Below, one piece after another: positions 7,941 to 15,919 of a DNA stretch of 37,508 bases. Each line of letters begins with the position of its first letter. Position 1 is the first letter of the stretch. The notes under the pieces are model-generated. The model did no database searches, was not told where the DNA came from, and saw nothing but the letters and a program-made list of their open reading frames with translations. The stretch is from Candidatus Coprocola pullicola (lineage in GTDB: Bacteria; Bacillota; Clostridia; Lachnospirales; Anaerotignaceae). Position numbers and translations under genes: made by a program. The stretch spans positions 1 to 37,508 of the forward strand of contig DVLQ01000144.1 of assembly GCA_018715395.1 (NCBI GenBank), in the 5' to 3' direction.

Positions 7941-7969
7941 AGTATAACAAATATTACCAGATTTTGAAA
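7941..7969 (-). promoter_or_regulatory. Promoter for the isochorismatase-family gene
   Basis: Read on the minus strand: TTTCAA (7969-7964), 17-nt spacer, TATACT (7946-7941), about 50 bp upstream of the start. The -10 is perfect apart from one base and the -35 is weak. Confidence 0.55.
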
Positions 7970-8052
7970 AGAAAATTTATAATAATTTTTTTGTTTTAGG
8001 TGATACTATTTTTGCAACAAAAAATAGTTTATATTTTTAGGAGGGATTTATT

Positions 8053-8214
8053 ATGGCACCAGCAAATGAATGTATCAAATGTACAGTATCTAATTGTAAA
8101 CATCATTGTGGTTCCAAAAACTACTGTTCATTACAGTCTATTCAGATAGGAACACACGAAGCAAATCCTACTATGGATCAATGTACAGACTGTCAATCTT
8201 TTAGCATGAAATAA
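8053..8214 (+). CDS. Small cysteine-rich DUF1540 protein
   Basis: A 53-residue protein. Seven cysteines are arranged as CIKCTVSNCKHHC, then NYCSLQSIQIG, then QCTDC, which is the DUF1540 pattern (CxVxNC...C.A..I.V......C..C.F). DUF1540 proteins are common in Clostridia, are thought to bind metal through the cysteines, and have no established function. A strong RBS (AGGAGGG) lies 7 nt before ATG 8053. It is monocistronic and closed by a terminator. Confidence 0.85.
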   Translation: MAPANECIKCTVSNCKHHCGSKNYCSLQSIQIGTHEANPTMDQCTDCQSFSMK

Positions 8215-8224
8215 CAAATATTTA

Positions 8225-8270
8225 AAAAGCCTTTTATTAAGCGATTTTCAGCCTAATAGAGGGCTTTTAT
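8225..8270 (+). terminator. Intrinsic terminator after the DUF1540 gene
   Basis: A 15-bp stem with some G-T pairs (8225-8239/8254-8268), whose 3' arm runs into T-rich sequence. Confidence 0.7.
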
Positions 8271-8870
8271 TTATTATGACACTGTTGTTACAAAAATATT
8301 ATAAAGTGACTGTGAAAGCTTTTTTTAAATTTTCCCTCTCATTGTATACATATATTTCGGAAGTCATTTAAATTTTTTTATGCTGTATGGCAACACACTT
8401 TTTTCTATGTTGTTGTAATATATGAGGAAAATTGAACGCATTATTAAAATACAATAAAATAATTGGCAGATATTTTTTTTCATTTTTATAAACTAACTTA
8501 ATCATGGAAGAATGTGATAGTGATTCTATTTAGGGGACACTGTTTTTTAATATGCTTTTTTGCAGTAATAAAGTAATTGGCATATAGATAACTTGATGTC
8601 ATTTAATATTTTTAAAATAGAAATGAATATTTAGAATAAGTATTTTTATTAATATCCTATTTTTTGTATATTTTTAGATTTTTATAACGGTCAATCAAGT
8701 TGATATTTGTTTTACTTAGAACTTTTTCTATTTTATATTGATACAGTTTTTGGCAATCAAATGATAAAAATATTTTTTATAAGAGTATTATTATAGTTTT
8801 TGATTATGATTGATTTTACTTTATAAAGATGACATTTGCAAATGGAATTTTTTGTGTTATAAATAAAGAA
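8271..8870. other. AT-rich gene-free spacer
   Basis: About 600 bp between two terminators facing each other. No reading frame with an RBS, no transposase remnant and no strong hairpin was found. Composition is more AT-rich than the neighbouring genes. It could be an old decayed insertion, but nothing in it can be recognised. Confidence 0.4.
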
Positions 8871-8903
8871 AGAAGGTATTTTTCAAAGTTTAAAATACCT
8901 TCT
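8871..8903 (-). terminator. Terminator of the leftward HxlR-PEBP-PQ-loop genes
   Basis: A perfect 12-bp stem (8871-8882/8892-8903) with a 9-nt loop, about 50 bp after the stop of the PQ-loop-like gene. On the minus strand it is followed by a T-rich tail (TTTCTTTATTT). Confidence 0.75.
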
Positions 8904-8950
8904 CAAAAATCATAAATGAAAAAGACGCACAAAAAAGTTATCCTAGAATT

Positions 8951-9226
8951 TTATGAAGTAATATTATGTTGCTTTTCATATTTTTTATTTCTTATCCATA
9001 ATATGGCGTCTGTAGAAACCATAATCAAATTTAATATATATAAGTATAAAACAATATCATTATCATATAACAATTTATTTAAGATACCTGCTATGTATCC
9101 TAAAATGAGAACAAGCAAAAAAGCAAGGCTTTTTCCGTTTGTAGATTTTGATTTGAAAGAGCGAATGATAGAAAATGGCCATGCGGCGCCAAAACAAAGC
9201 AGCATGATTGCTTCTAAAATACTCAA
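8951..9226 (-). CDS. Small membrane protein, PQ-loop/SemiSWEET-like
   Basis: A 91-residue protein with three predicted membrane helices (about 5-20, 33-52 and 58-78). The first helix is LCFGAAWPFSI, followed by a basic loop with KSTNGKSLAF. The three-helix bundle, the WP in helix 1 and the N/D positions in helix 3 resemble PQ-loop/SemiSWEET proteins, which dimerise to move small solutes such as sugars; the substrate is unknown. The start is TTG at 9226, with an RBS (AAAGGAG) 10 nt upstream. It overlaps the PEBP stop by 4 nt (TTGA), so translation is probably coupled. Confidence 0.65.
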   Translation of the reverse strand: MSILEAIMLLCFGAAWPFSIIRSFKSKSTNGKSLAFLLVLILGYIAGILNKLLYDNDIVLYLYILNLIMVSTDAILWIRNKKYEKQHNITS

Positions 9227-9726
9227 TGCCTATATTCTCCTTTTAATGTGTATTGTTCCAAAATATGCCCATCCATTTTACGGAACATTTCATTTATCAT
9301 AAAACCATTTTCTAATTCTAAAAGACAATCCAAAGCATATACATGAAGTTCATATATGTGAGGTTCGTTTGGTGGTGCCATACCTCCATAATAAGCAGAC
9401 AATTCTTTGCTTTGGTTGCCCCCTTGAGGACTAATCCAACTATTAACCCCTTGAACAAAATCAGTAGCAGTTTGACTTTCATTTTCCAGAACTTTACTTC
9501 TTGTAATATTTGCCGCAATCCAATGTATCCAAGAAAAACCGCCACTGACAGGGCAAGCGTCTTTATCTTCTAACAATACGGCAAAGCTTTTTGTACCTTC
9601 CGGCGCATCCAAAACTTCAAATGGAAGAGAATAGGTAGGAACACCATTTTCATTAAAATGTTCTCCATGTTTTCCATATTTATCATCGATGATACCATCT
9701 GTGATGCCATGACTGATTACCTTCAT
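9223..9726 (-). CDS. YbhB/YbcL-family PEBP (Raf-kinase-inhibitor-like) protein
   Basis: A 167-residue phosphatidylethanolamine-binding-protein fold. Seen: the SFAVLLEDKDA strand, GFSWIHWIAANI (bacterial version of the HWxxxNI block) and YGGMAPPNEPHIYELHVYALD (GPxPPxxxHxY block), which together form the anion-binding pocket. Bacterial PEBPs have no settled role. The start used is ATG 9726, where AAAGGAGG lies 6 nt upstream; an upstream in-frame start at 9768 would put the RBS inside the gene. It lies 84 bp downstream of the HxlR gene in the same direction and overlaps the PQ-loop-like gene, so the three form a likely operon. Confidence 0.88.
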   Translation of the reverse strand: MKVISHGITDGIIDDKYGKHGEHFNENGVPTYSLPFEVLDAPEGTKSFAVLLEDKDACPVSGGFSWIHWIAANITRSKVLENESQTATDFVQGVNSWISPQGGNQSKELSAYYGGMAPPNEPHIYELHVYALDCLLELENGFMINEMFRKMDGHILEQYTLKGEYRH

Positions 9727-9810
9727 AATATAACCTCCTTTAAATTTTATAAAGTGATTATAGAGCATCTACAATAAATTTGTAAATTACTTACTTTTTT
9801 GTGGGTATGT

Positions 9811-10170
9811 TTATAGCAATCCTTTTTGTTCTAATATGTCTTTCATATCATGTTTTATCATATAGTCAATTCCTATTTCCTGCATTGTTTTTAAGGCGGA
9901 TAATATTTTCTCACCTTGGGGTTTTGTCAAAAAATATTCTACCTTTAGTGGATAACCTTCGTAAACTTTTTTATCTACAAAACCTAATTCCATCAGTTCC
10001 TTTAAATGCTGTAGCAGCATTTTTTGTGTAATGCCGTCAATATCATGCTGTAACTTTGACAAAGAAGTATTGCCTAAGCGCAATCGCCATAAAATGATGG
10101 GTTTCCATTTTCCTTTTATCATATCATGAGTTAATTCTAAAGGACAAGTGTAGACATCTCTGATTTTCAT
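9811..10170 (-). CDS. HxlR-family winged-helix transcriptional regulator
   Basis: A 119-residue protein matching the HxlR type: CPLELTHDMIKGKWKPIILWRL, the recognition helix region ITQKMLLQHLKELMELGFV and the wing VEYFLTKPQGEKIL. The single cysteine (C9) is at the position used for thiol or aldehyde/quinone sensing in relatives such as YodB/HypR; whether it senses anything here is inference. RBS GAAAGGAGC precedes ATG. As the first gene of the leftward group it probably controls itself and the PEBP/PQ-loop genes. Confidence 0.9.
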   Translation of the reverse strand: MKIRDVYTCPLELTHDMIKGKWKPIILWRLRLGNTSLSKLQHDIDGITQKMLLQHLKELMELGFVDKKVYEGYPLKVEYFLTKPQGEKILSALKTMQEIGIDYMIKHDMKDILEQKGLL

Positions 10171-10221
10171 AAAAAGCTCCTTTCTTCAAATTTTAAAAAA
10201 TATTTTTATATGTTTTTATTT

Positions 10222-10251
10222 ATTGTAACATAGATTATTTTAGTATGGCAA
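10222..10251 (-). promoter_or_regulatory. Promoter for the HxlR operon
   Basis: On the minus strand: TTGCCA (10251-10246), 18-nt spacer, TACAAT (10227-10222), about 50 bp upstream of the start. An HxlR operator would be expected to overlap it, but no clear palindrome was found. Confidence 0.6.
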
Positions 10252-10318
10252 AAAAAGCGATATAAAAGAATAAAAAATCATGCATGATATATTTATAGAA
10301 GATATTTCACATTAGGTA

Positions 10319-10347
10319 TTGAGAAAAATATATTTTTCCGTTACAAT
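10319..10347 (+). promoter_or_regulatory. Promoter for brnQ
   Basis: TTGAGA (10319-10324), 17-nt spacer, TACAAT (10342-10347). Start of transcription is expected near 10354, giving a leader of about 125 nt before brnQ. Confidence 0.65.
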
Positions 10348-10380
10348 AATAAATGTAAATTTTGCAGGGTTTGTAAAAAG

Positions 10381-10440
10381 AAAAAAGGCACATGATGCTG
10401 TCATTTTAAATAGTTAATTATGCATCAGTTGCCTTTTTTT
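10381..10440 (+). terminator. Intrinsic terminator in the brnQ leader (candidate attenuator)
   Basis: Bases 10382-10397 pair with 10422-10437 (14 of 16 positions) around a 24-nt loop, ending in seven Ts. It stands between the brnQ promoter and the brnQ ATG, and no rightward gene lies upstream, so the only transcript it can stop on this strand is the brnQ leader. No T-box landmarks were found. Confidence 0.65.
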
Positions 10441-10478
10441 ATGCAATGTGCATGGTATAAAAATAAGGGGGTTTTTTT

Positions 10479-11762
10479 ATGGAAAAAGAAAAAAATGATT
10501 TGACTAGAAATATGTTAATCATTGGTTTTATGATGTTTTCAACATTTTTTGGCGCAGGAAATCTTATTTTTCCACCATATTTAGGAATGGTATCAGGCGA
10601 ACAATGGCATATAGGATTTCTTGGGTTTTTGATTGGCGATGTTACCCTTGCGATATTGGCAATTATTGCTACCTGTCGTTTTGAAGACGCCAATAAAGGC
10701 GTTTTGACAAGAGGAGGAAAAGTATTTGCTATATTAGTCAGCAGTGCTATGGTGCTTTGTGTAGGACCTTTTGTATGTATTCCCAGAACGGCTTCTACCA
10801 CATTTGAAATATCTATACAACCGTTTTTTCCACATTTCAATACAGTATTGTTTTCAATCATATTTTTTATACTTGTGATGTTTTTGACCATACGCCCTAC
10901 AAAGGTTGTAGATATAGTTGGAAAATTTTTGACGCCTGCACTTTTGATTGTATTAGCTCTTATGATTGTAAAGGGAATCCTCACGCCTTTGGGCGATGCG
11001 GCGCCTAGTAAAATTGATACTGTTTTTGCAGAAGGATTGGTACAAGGCTATCAGACATTTGACGCTATGGGAGGAACGGTTGTTGCTATATTGGTTATGG
11101 CGACAATCATTGAAAAGGGCTATGGAGAAAAAAAGGCAAGAGTGCATATTGCAATACGTTCCGGTATTATCGCCGGGTTGGGACTGCTTCTTGTTTATGG
11201 AGGACTTTGCTATTTAGGTTCTACTGTTTCGATGATGTATGGTGCAGATATTGCACAGACAGCGTTACTTGTAAATATTACAAATGCACTTTTTGGTACA
11301 ACAGGACAAGCGTTATTGGGAGCCATTGTAATACTTGCTTGTTTGACAACAGCCATTGGTTTAACTTCTTCTGTAGCACAATATTTTTCTACATTGACAA
11401 AGGGAAAATTAAAATATGAAGTAGTTGTAGTCGCTGTTTGTGTTTTTAGTGCTGTGACTTCTAATTTTGGCGTTGCCGCAATTGTGGGCTTTTCAGTACC
11501 AATATTGACATTATTGTATCCGGCTGTTGTTACAATGATTGTGTTATCTACATTTACAGATCAAATTAAAAATGATAATATTTATAAAGTAGCAGGATAT
11601 GGAGCTTTAGTCATTGGATTGATAGATATTATAGACGATGCTATAGGTGTGCCGTTTATGCAGTTGCTGCCTTTGGCAAAATTTGGTTTTAGCTGGGTAA
11701 CGCCCGTTGTAGTATTAGGTATTATCGGAGCATTGATTCCTTGCAAAAAAGAGAAAGTTTGA
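10479..11762 (+). CDS. brnQ: Branched-chain amino acid transporter, BrnQ/LIVCS family
   Basis: A 427-residue polytopic inner-membrane carrier (about 12 helices) that imports leucine, isoleucine and valine with Na+ or H+. Family hallmarks are the start FMMFSTFFGAGNLIFPPYLG, the GxxxFV...PRTASTTFEI block and the conserved ILACLTTAIGLTSS segment. Length is normal. RBS AAGGGGG lies 8 nt before ATG 10479. Followed after 82 bp by a CoA-transferase gene with its own RBS; the two may be joined functionally, as branched-chain amino acids feed acyl-CoA fermentation, but that is inference. Expression may be controlled by the leader terminator at 10381-10440. Confidence 0.93.
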   Translation: MEKEKNDLTRNMLIIGFMMFSTFFGAGNLIFPPYLGMVSGEQWHIGFLGFLIGDVTLAILAIIATCRFEDANKGVLTRGGKVFAILVSSAMVLCVGPFVCIPRTASTTFEISIQPFFPHFNTVLFSIIFFILVMFLTIRPTKVVDIVGKFLTPALLIVLALMIVKGILTPLGDAAPSKIDTVFAEGLVQGYQTFDAMGGTVVAILVMATIIEKGYGEKKARVHIAIRSGIIAGLGLLLVYGGLCYLGSTVSMMYGADIAQTALLVNITNALFGTTGQALLGAIVILACLTTAIGLTSSVAQYFSTLTKGKLKYEVVVVAVCVFSAVTSNFGVAAIVGFSVPILTLLYPAVVTMIVLSTFTDQIKNDNIYKVAGYGALVIGLIDIIDDAIGVPFMQLLPLAKFGFSWVTPVVVLGIIGALIPCKKEKV

Positions 11763-11844
11763 TATCTTTTGAACATAAAAGAAGAGGAGCTTTTTTATAA
11801 TAAAGTTTTCTTTGTTTTTATTGTGATAGAAGAGGAGAGAAAAA

Positions 11845-13140
11845 ATGGATTTTCAAAAAGAATATAAAAAAAAATTGGTAACAGTAGATGATATTTTGGC
11901 AAAAATAAAAAGTAATGATATTATACTTCCGGCATTGGTAGGCTGTGAACCTACAGCAGTACTGCAAAGAATACATGAAATTGATAATAGAGTAGAAAAT
12001 GTGCGTATTTATGCTACATTAGAGTTTAATCAGTTTCCATTTAAAGACCCCAATGTAGATGTTAAAAACATCAAAACAATGTCCTATTTTTTTGGAGCCG
12101 GCAGTCGGGGGTTGCACCCGTTAAAAAGAGCAACGCTTTTGCCCTGTCATTTAAGAAATTTCTGTTCTTTTGGATTAGAAAGTAAACGTCCTAATATCTT
12201 TATGGCAAGTGTAACACCAATGGATAGATTTGGTTATTTTACAATGTCATTGTCACAGGTTTTGGAAAGACCTTTTTTAGAAGCGGCAGATATGGTTGTA
12301 TTGGAGGTGAATGACCAAATGCCTCGTGTTCAAGGAGATACTATGGTACATATCAGTGAAGTAGACTATATCTATGAACATAGCCATGATATTGTATCTA
12401 TTGCCGCACAAAAGCCAGGAGAAAAAGAAAAAAAAATAGGAAAATATATTGCAGATTTTGTTGAAGATGGAGATACCTTTCAGCTAGGAATTGGAGCAAT
12501 TCCAAATGCTGTTGCAGAAAGTATGATGCAGAAAAAAGATTTGGGCATTCATACCGAAATGTTTACAGAAGGCATGATGGAATTGATGCAAGCCGGTGTT
12601 GTAACCAATCGAAAAAAAACAGTACATAGAGGAAAAACTGTGGCAACATTTGCACTGGGCAGTAAAAAATTATATGATTTTTTGCATGATAATCCTGCCA
12701 TTGCTATGTTAGAAGGAGGCTATGTAAACAATCCTTATGTCATAGCACAAAATAACAATATGATTTCTATCAACACTACACTGCAAGTGGATTTGACAGG
12801 GCAGTGCTGTTCAGAAAGCATAGGAAACAGACAGTATAGCGGAATTGGAGGTCAGACAGACACTGTATTGGGAGCATTAATGAGTCCAAATGGACGCTCT
12901 GTGATTGCACTGCTTTCCACCACAAAAGATGAAAAAATATCTAAAATTACACCATTTTTAACAGAAGGAGCTGCTGTGACACTTTCTAGAAATGATGTAG
13001 ATTATATTGTAACAGAATATGGCGTGGCAAAAATGAGAGGTATGAGTATTGCAGAAAGAGCAGAAAATTTGATTAATATTGCCCACCCTAAATTTAGAGA
13101 GGAACTAAAAGCGTCAGCAGAAAAACTTCATATTTGGTAA
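11845..13140 (+). CDS. Acetyl-CoA hydrolase/transferase family CoA-transferase (4-hydroxybutyrate or butyrate type)
   Basis: A 431-residue class I CoA-transferase that moves CoA between acetate and another acyl group through a glutamyl-CoA thioester. The catalytic glutamate is E238 in GIHTEMFTEG; GIGAIPNAV (215-223) and the YSGIGGQTD block (about 333-341) form the CoA and oxyanion sites. The length and the ending in TEYGVAKMRG match the AbfT/Cat2/But group. The exact acid (acetate, butyrate, 4-hydroxybutyrate or a branched acid) cannot be read from the sequence. RBS AGAGGAGAG precedes the ATG. No clear terminator follows. Confidence 0.88.
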   Translation: MDFQKEYKKKLVTVDDILAKIKSNDIILPALVGCEPTAVLQRIHEIDNRVENVRIYATLEFNQFPFKDPNVDVKNIKTMSYFFGAGSRGLHPLKRATLLPCHLRNFCSFGLESKRPNIFMASVTPMDRFGYFTMSLSQVLERPFLEAADMVVLEVNDQMPRVQGDTMVHISEVDYIYEHSHDIVSIAAQKPGEKEKKIGKYIADFVEDGDTFQLGIGAIPNAVAESMMQKKDLGIHTEMFTEGMMELMQAGVVTNRKKTVHRGKTVATFALGSKKLYDFLHDNPAIAMLEGGYVNNPYVIAQNNNMISINTTLQVDLTGQCCSESIGNRQYSGIGGQTDTVLGALMSPNGRSVIALLSTTKDEKISKITPFLTEGAAVTLSRNDVDYIVTEYGVAKMRGMSIAERAENLINIAHPKFREELKASAEKLHIW

Positions 13141-13695
13141 AAGAAGCAATGATAGAAAAAGTAAAAAGGAAACTAGACCAAAAGGGATTGAAATAGACAA
13201 TGGCATAAAAAAACTTCTCATGGCATTGCCAAAAAATAAGGTTTTTTGACTGTAGCATTTAGTATAGATACAATAATGAAATATCCAAAGAAACATTGTA
13301 TGAAAATGAAATATATAATAGTATAGATACATATAAATTGTGATAGATTGATTTCTAATTTCATTAAGTAATTGTTTCATACCCATTTCTATTTTATGAT
13401 TGAGAGGAAAGGAGATACAACGGTATACAAAGTATTGTTTTACTGATTTTATAAGCAATTATAAAATGTATATCTTGTCAAATTCAATAATATGGATTTG
13501 TCTGTCTTTGTCCCATGGGGGCTAAGAATGCCTTTTTTATCATTTAAGTTTAAAAATAAGCCGGTAGATAAAGAGTAGTTTTTTGAAAAATCAGTTCATA
13601 GTATATAACAATATTTTTGAAGTATTTATTTTTTCGGAAATATTCTTTCAAAAATTTTTATACGCTGAAAAGAGAAAGCAATATTATATAGTACA
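13141..13695. other. Gene-free spacer before the 415-bp IS6-like element
   Basis: About 550 bp without a supported gene. It holds a weak T-run after an inexact hairpin near 13200-13250, which may be the CoA-transferase terminator, and otherwise AT-rich sequence with scattered stops in all frames. The long reverse frames here lack an RBS and recognisable domains. Confidence 0.4.
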
Positions 13696-13703
13696 AAGAA
13701 ATT

Positions 13704-14118
13704 GCTTCTGTTAACTGAACAGGAAAATAGAAATACAGAAAAAATTTTGAAAATGGTAATTTCAAAAAAAGAAAGTGAATACATGAAAAATTTTTTAAAA
13801 ATAAAAATGAGTATTTTGGTTGTTGATGAGAGTATGTAACATCTGCAAAAAAAGCAGGTGCTTGTCTGGACAAATAAAAATGGCTATGGATAAAATGATA
13901 ATAAAACAAAAAATGAGAAATGATATAAAAAACAGATTCCATACCCATTATTATATTTTCTATCATTCATAAAGCAAATGAAAAAAACAATAAGGGGAGG
14001 AAGTAGGGAAATATTTGAAAGTAATGATTCTATTTATACATAAAAATAGCGTTTTAGTACATTTTCATAAACTTTCTATAAGGAGCTGTTGTCTATATCA
14101 TTTTAATATAACAGAATC
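13704..14118 (-). mobile_element. IS6-like internally deleted element (415 bp) with 8-bp target duplication
   Basis: Left end GCTTCTGTTAACTG and right end (read inward) GATTCTGTTATATT form imperfect terminal inverted repeats. The element is flanked by perfect 8-bp direct repeats AAGAAATT (13696-13703 and 14119-14126). Inside, 13790-13930 is homologous to 35010-35175 of the 1345-bp copy and, on the minus strand, encodes the decayed C-terminus of the transposase (HSHFYLSRQAPAFFADV where the family has RPHSxL...TPAxxA). The middle of the transposase is absent. The right 120 bp match the other two copies. It sits 16 bp before the TlpA-like gene. Confidence 0.82.
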
Positions 14119-14142
14119 AAGAAATTATTTAGGAGGAAAGCT

Positions 14143-14745
14143 ATGAAAAAAATAATCATGATATTTTTTACAACTATTTTATTGGCAGGTTGTGGACAGA
14201 AAAGTGCAGAAATTTCTTCTGTATCAAATACAAATGAAAATACAGAAGAAATTGTAGATATATCTGCTACAAAGAACACACTGTCAGAGGAAAATAATCT
14301 CACTATATTCGGAGAATTTACTTCCTATACCCAATCCGGAGAAGAAATTACGCAGTCTATTTTTGAAAATGCCGATATCACAATGGTCAATATATGGGGA
14401 ACGTTTTGCAATCCCTGTATTGAGGAGATGCCTTACTTAGCAGAAATTTCAAAGGAATATGAACAAAAAGGACTGCAAGTAGTGGGAATTATCAGCGATG
14501 TGATAGAACCAAATGATGCTACAGCCCAAGAAATTATAAATCTGACAGGTGCGGACTATACACATATTGTGTTATCAGAGGATCTTTACAATAACTTTTT
14601 ATATCAAATACAATCCATTCCCACAACAATATTTGTAGATAAAAATGGAAATTGGGTGGGAGATGTTGTCATAGGCGCAAGAGATAAACAACAATGGACA
14701 GCCATTGTAGAAGAAATATTGAAAGAGGTGCAAGATAATGCATAA
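14143..14745 (+). CDS. TlpA/ResA-like thioredoxin-fold lipoprotein
   Basis: A 200-residue lipoprotein. The signal ends in the lipobox LLAGC with lipidated C17, a low-complexity linker follows to about residue 50, then a TlpA/ResA-type thioredoxin domain with NIWGTFCNPCIEEMP (active-site C89-NP-C92) and the cis-Pro region SIPTTIFVD. It should act outside the membrane on protein or small-molecule disulfides. RBS TAGGAGGAAAG lies just upstream. The gene overlaps the next tiny gene by 8 nt. The IS6-like element ends 24 bp before the ATG, so the native promoter may have been displaced. Confidence 0.9.
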   Translation: MKKIIMIFFTTILLAGCGQKSAEISSVSNTNENTEEIVDISATKNTLSEENNLTIFGEFTSYTQSGEEITQSIFENADITMVNIWGTFCNPCIEEMPYLAEISKEYEQKGLQVVGIISDVIEPNDATAQEIINLTGADYTHIVLSEDLYNNFLYQIQSIPTTIFVDKNGNWVGDVVIGARDKQQWTAIVEEILKEVQDNA

Positions 14746-14875
14746 GAATCAAAAAGCATTTTTTTTATTATTTCTTTCTATTGTATTTATTGTAATAGGA
14801 TTTGCAAGAAAAGAGGTTGACACAGTATTTTTAAAATCTGTAAACATTTGTTTGGAGTGTATTGGAATTGGTTAA
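14738..14875 (+). CDS. CD1871A-family small CXXC-motif membrane protein
   Basis: A 45-residue protein too short for most gene finders: one membrane helix (about residues 8-24), a basic patch (ARKE) and a C-terminal tail ending VNICLECIGIG. The C-terminal CxxC followed by IGIG is the mark of the clostridial CD1871A family. The helix orientation is uncertain. It starts inside the end of tlpA (8-nt overlap), and the next gene starts inside its own end (14-nt overlap), so all three are translationally coupled. Function unknown; context suggests a thiol relay between the neighbouring redox proteins. Confidence 0.85.
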   Translation: MHKNQKAFFLLFLSIVFIVIGFARKEVDTVFLKSVNICLECIGIG

Positions 14876-15749
14876 AGCTATCAAAAATAAATTACGGTTA
14901 TGGGTACAAATATTGTTTGCAGCCATTACAAACGGATATGTCATTGGGTTTATAAAAGGAAGAATATTTACAGGAACAACAAAAAAAATATGTGTGCCGG
15001 GTTTGAACTGCTATTCTTGTCCCGGTGCATTAGGTTCTTGTCCTATTGGCTCTTTACAAGCAGTGCTGACAAATAGAAATTATCAATTTTCTTTTTATGT
15101 AATAGGTTTTTTGATATTGGTAGGCGTTTGCTTAGGAAGGTTTGTGTGCGGTTGGCTTTGCCCCTTTGGCTTGGTACAAGACATTGTTTATCAAATTCCT
15201 TTTGTAAAAAAATATAAAAATATATATGGACATAAAATATTGAAATATTTAAAATATGTGATATTGATTTTATTTGTAATCATACTGCCTTTATTTGTTG
15301 TAAACATAATAGGTCAAGGCTCTCCTTGGTTTTGTAAATATATTTGTCCTAGCGGCACATTGATGGCAGGCATTCCGCTTGTGGCTATGAATACGCCTTT
15401 ACAGCAGGCTATAGGTTTTTTATATTATTGGAAGGTTAGTATTTTGATTTTATTGATATTGCTGTCTATTGTTGTGTATAGACCTTTTTGCAAATATCTA
15501 TGTCCTCTAGGAGCTATCTATGGTATGTTTCATTCTGTAGCATTTTATCGGTATGATGTTGATGTTGAAAAATGTGTACAATGTGGAAAATGTCAAAAAA
15601 GCTGTAATATGGACATTTCAGTTTGGCAAAATCCCAATAGCCCTGAGTGCATACGCTGCGGTGACTGTATAAAGTGCTGTTCTACAGGAGCCATTCAAAA
15701 AACAAATATACTAAAAAAGGAATGTGTTATGCAAAAAAATGATATTTAA
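14862..15749 (+). CDS. Polytopic 4Fe-4S membrane protein, NapH/YccM-like
   Basis: A 295-residue protein with about five membrane helices. Cysteine motifs: CVPGLNCYSCPG (about 44-55), CGWLCPFG, CKYICPSG and CKYLCPLG between helices, and two ferredoxin clusters at the C-terminus (CVQCGKCQKSC...C and CIRCGDCIKCC). This is the NapH/NosR/RdxA-like architecture that carries electrons from cytosolic ferredoxin or quinol across the membrane. TTG 14862 is the start, with GGAG 5 nt upstream inside the previous gene; no ATG occurs before the first conserved block. Last gene of the trio. The true partner is inferred from the operon. Confidence 0.85.
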   Translation: MELVKAIKNKLRLWVQILFAAITNGYVIGFIKGRIFTGTTKKICVPGLNCYSCPGALGSCPIGSLQAVLTNRNYQFSFYVIGFLILVGVCLGRFVCGWLCPFGLVQDIVYQIPFVKKYKNIYGHKILKYLKYVILILFVIILPLFVVNIIGQGSPWFCKYICPSGTLMAGIPLVAMNTPLQQAIGFLYYWKVSILILLILLSIVVYRPFCKYLCPLGAIYGMFHSVAFYRYDVDVEKCVQCGKCQKSCNMDISVWQNPNSPECIRCGDCIKCCSTGAIQKTNILKKECVMQKNDI

Positions 15750-15775
15750 AAAGCATACTTTTTTGAAACCATAAT

Positions 15776-15801
15776 TGACGTCTATTCTGACGTCATATTT
15801 T
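15776..15801 (+). terminator. Probable terminator of the TlpA-CXXC-FeS operon
   Basis: A 7-bp stem TGACGTC/GACGTCA (15776-15782/15789-15795) with a 6-nt loop and a following T run. Confidence 0.6.
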
Positions 15802-15919
15802 TTATAAAAAATATATATACAATTAAAAAAATAATTTTTAATTGTAGTTTGCAGAAGATACGCGGCTATATTTGTAGTATATATATTTCATATAATCAAC
15901 ATTTTTTTATGAAAATCCT

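Noticed and set aside
8916-9302. 128-codon forward frame opposite the PQ-loop-like gene
   Set aside because: Shadow of the reverse-strand gene, which has family features, an RBS and coupling with the PEBP gene.
10354-10478. T-box or other named riboswitch for brnQ
   Set aside because: The leader is too short and lacks the conserved T-box sequences; only an intrinsic terminator can be shown.
13658-13966. 102-codon reverse reading frame that looked like a small gene
   Set aside because: It runs across the left end of the 415-bp IS6-like element; its recognisable part is the decayed transposase C-terminus.
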